From contig JADLGT010000187.1 of assembly GCA_020849195.1 (NCBI GenBank), forward strand, positions 1 to 7,714: a DNA stretch of 7,714 nucleotides, in the 5' to 3' direction. Shown one piece after another: positions 6,163-7,714 of the stretch (its first letter is position 1; each line of letters starts with the position of its first letter). The DNA comes from Bacteroidia bacterium (GTDB lineage: Bacteria; Bacteroidota; Bacteroidia; JABDFU01). The position numbers and the translations under genes are program-made. A model generated the notes under the pieces. That model had not been told where the DNA came from, did not search any database, and saw only the letters and a list, made by a program, of their open reading frames with translations.

Positions 6163-7714
6163 TCATCTTTCCACCACAATATTTTCCATCACCAGCATAT
6201 CCATTTTAGTACGTAAAAAACAATCTAAGGCTTCGGCAGGAGTATTCACGATTGGTTCGTTCTCATTAAAGGAGGTGTTGAGCAAAATGGGCACACCGGT
6301 TTTTTTATAAAATGTATGGATAAGCGAATAATATCTGTTGTCAACCTCTTTACTAACACTTTGCAGCCGGCCCGTTCCATCCACATGGGTTACGGCAGGT
6401 ATTGTGACGTGTTTTTCTTTTTTTATCGGAAAAACTTTTTCCATAAATGGAACCTTGTCGGTATATTCAAAATATTCAGGCACAAATTCTTCAAGTATGG
6501 AGGGAGCAAAAGGTCGGAAACTTTCCCTGCGTTTTATTTTTGAATTTAACAATTCTTTCGCATCGGATCTTCTTGGGTCGGCAATGATGGAGCGATGACC
6601 TAGTGCCCTCGGTCCAAACTCGGCTCTGCCCTGAAACCAACCCACAACTCCTGCATTAATGAGCCGGTCGCACACAATTGTATAAAGCAATTCATCCTCA
6701 ACTTTTCTGTAACTAATATTTTTTTCTTTCAAGTACAGTTCAATTTCTTCATTACTAAATTTACTTCCGGTAAACGCCGAATAAACAGGCTTAATTCGTG
6801 GTTTGTCTAAAATATGATTGTACAGGTATAAAGCCGAACCCATTGATGTTCCGGCATCGTGGCCGGCCGATGGAATATACATTTGTTTAAACGATGTTTG
6901 AGAAAGTATTTTTCCATTCGCTACTGAATTTTGCGCAACTCCTCCGGCAATACATAAATTGGTAAGGCCGGTTCGCTTTTGCAGGTGATTCAAAATATGT
7001 ACAATCAATTCTTCGGTAATGCGCTGAACCGATGCAGCAAGGTCTTTGTGAAATTGAGTTAAGTCTTCGCCTTTCGCTCTGGCTTTACCAAATTTTTCTT
7101 CCATGTATTTTGAAAAAACAGGTCCAATAGTTGGTTCGCCGCTTTCCCAACTCATGCTTACACCTTCGGTGTGGTGTTTAAAATACTTGGTGTTCAGTTC
7201 GAACAAGCCATTGTCTTTAAAAACAATTACATCTTTCAGTTTGTTTACAAAAGTTGGAGTTCCATAAGGTGCCAAGCCCATTACTTTGTATTCGTCTCCA
7301 TAGTTGGGAAATCCAAGATATTGCGTAAATGCAGTATAAAAAATTCCGCACGAGTGTGGATAATTCACTTCGTCAAGTATATTTATTTTCCCACCTCTTC
7401 CGGTAGCAATCATGGTAGAGGTAAAATCGCCAAATCCATCAATGGACAGGAGTGCAGCTTCATCAAACGGCGAAGCGAAAAAAGCGCTTGCCAAATGACT
7501 GCGGTGATGTTCTATGTTTTTTATTTCCGCTTTTATTTTATTTTCACTTGTGTTAAAAGCCTTTGCCAATTCGCTTTTTAGGCCTCCCACTTTTTTCGAA
7601 TTAACGAGGCGATCGATTAACGAGGTCATTTGAAACTGTAATAAACGTTTTGCTGCGGCAAGAATTTTTTTATCGATGTTGGCCGAAGGGTCGCGAGAAA
7701 TAGTAATGTAATCA
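6163..7714 (-). CDS. NodU/TobZ-family carbamoyltransferase (5' partial)
   Basis: An O-carbamoyltransferase of the family that uses carbamoyl phosphate and ATP, through a carbamoyl-adenylate, to carbamoylate a hydroxyl group of a sugar or natural product. The ATG at 7629 is internal: the frame stays open to the window edge and adds 28 residues (including DYITISRDPSANIDKK) that fit the family, giving 516 visible residues; perhaps 60-90 more lie outside. Numbering from the Met at 7629, the Kae1-like domain has HHRSHLASAFFASPF (41-55) with an HxxxH metal-site pattern (His41, His45), SIDGFGDFTSTM (62-73), GDEYKVMGLAPYG (111-123) and IAGGVAQNSVANG (227-239). PSAGHDAGTSMG (253-264) has Asp258 as a probable metal ligand. 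The C-terminal domain has GWFQGRAEFGPRALGHRS (330-347), FRPFAPSILEE (371-381) and LLNTSFNENEPIV (449-461). It converges on the glycosyltransferase operon, so it is transcribed separately. It plausibly tailors the same polysaccharide; substrate unknown. Confidence 0.93.
   Translation of the reverse strand, partial: DYITISRDPSANIDKKILAAAKRLLQFQMTSLIDRLVNSKKVGGLKSELAKAFNTSENKIKAEIKNIEHHRSHLASAFFASPFDEAALLSIDGFGDFTSTMIATGRGGKINILDEVNYPHSCGIFYTAFTQYLGFPNYGDEYKVMGLAPYGTPTFVNKLKDVIVFKDNGLFELNTKYFKHHTEGVSMSWESGEPTIGPVFSKYMEEKFGKARAKGEDLTQFHKDLAASVQRITEELIVHILNHLQKRTGLTNLCIAGGVAQNSVANGKILSQTSFKQMYIPSAGHDAGTSMGSALYLYNHILDKPRIKPVYSAFTGSKFSNEEIELYLKEKNISYRKVEDELLYTIVCDRLINAGVVGWFQGRAEFGPRALGHRSIIADPRRSDAKELLNSKIKRRESFRPFAPSILEEFVPEYFEYTDKVPFMEKVFPIKKEKHVTIPAVTHVDGTGRLQSVSKEVDNRYYSLIHTFYKKTGVPILLNTSFNENEPIVNTPAEALDCFLRTKMDMLVMENIVVER

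Noticed and set aside
7171..7581. + strand open frame of 136 codons opposite the carbamoyltransferase, and shorter ones at 6316-6598
   Set aside because: They overlap conserved carbamoyltransferase coding sequence and have low-complexity composition without domains.
7627..7629. ATG at 7629 as the true start of the carbamoyltransferase
   Set aside because: The frame is open upstream to the window edge and the extra 28 residues match the family, so the gene is 5' partial.
1..7714. CRISPR array, tRNA, insertion sequence or defence system
   Set aside because: No spaced direct repeats, cloverleaf sequence, transposase or nuclease gene was found; coding sequence fills nearly the whole window.

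Overview
The window is an AT-rich piece of a cell-surface polysaccharide (O-antigen, capsule or exopolysaccharide) biosynthesis locus. The organism is most likely a member of the Bacteroidota. The reasons are the AT-rich codon use with many AAA, AAT and ATT codons, the near absence of spaced Shine-Dalgarno sites, TTG starts, and protein subfamilies I associate with that phylum. This assignment is inference; there is no rRNA or other phylogenetic marker here.

Layout. Positions 1-6130 on the + strand look like one tightly packed transcription unit of five genes, running out of the window on the left: (1) the C-terminal 309 residues of a multi-pass membrane protein resembling Wzy-type polysaccharide polymerases (1-930); (2) a GT4-type glycosyltransferase (954-1961); (3) a GT9/heptosyltransferase-like glycosyltransferase starting at TTG (1958-3094); (4) an AsnB-like glutamine-dependent amidotransferase (3094-4977); (5) a second GT4-type glycosyltransferase starting at TTG (4970-6130). 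Gaps and overlaps are +23, -4, -1 and -8 nt, which suggests translational coupling. After a 32-bp convergent gap carrying a small tandem repeat, a NodU/TobZ-type carbamoyltransferase lies on the - strand (6163-7714). It is open through the right edge, so its N-terminus is missing.

How the genes fit together. The three glycosyltransferases would add successive sugars to a lipid-linked repeat unit or to lipid A-core. The polymerase-like protein would join repeat units. The AsnB-like and carbamoyltransferase proteins are probable tailoring enzymes, adding an amide (for example on a uronic acid) and an O-carbamoyl group. The AsnB-like protein keeps all expected glutaminase residues but has Leu where true asparagine synthetases have a catalytic Glu, which fits a substrate other than aspartate.

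No tRNA, rRNA, CRISPR array, insertion sequence or convincing promoter was seen. No non-coding stretch exceeds 300 bases. The locus is unusual in detail rather than in kind: I see no clear sign of a wholly new system.
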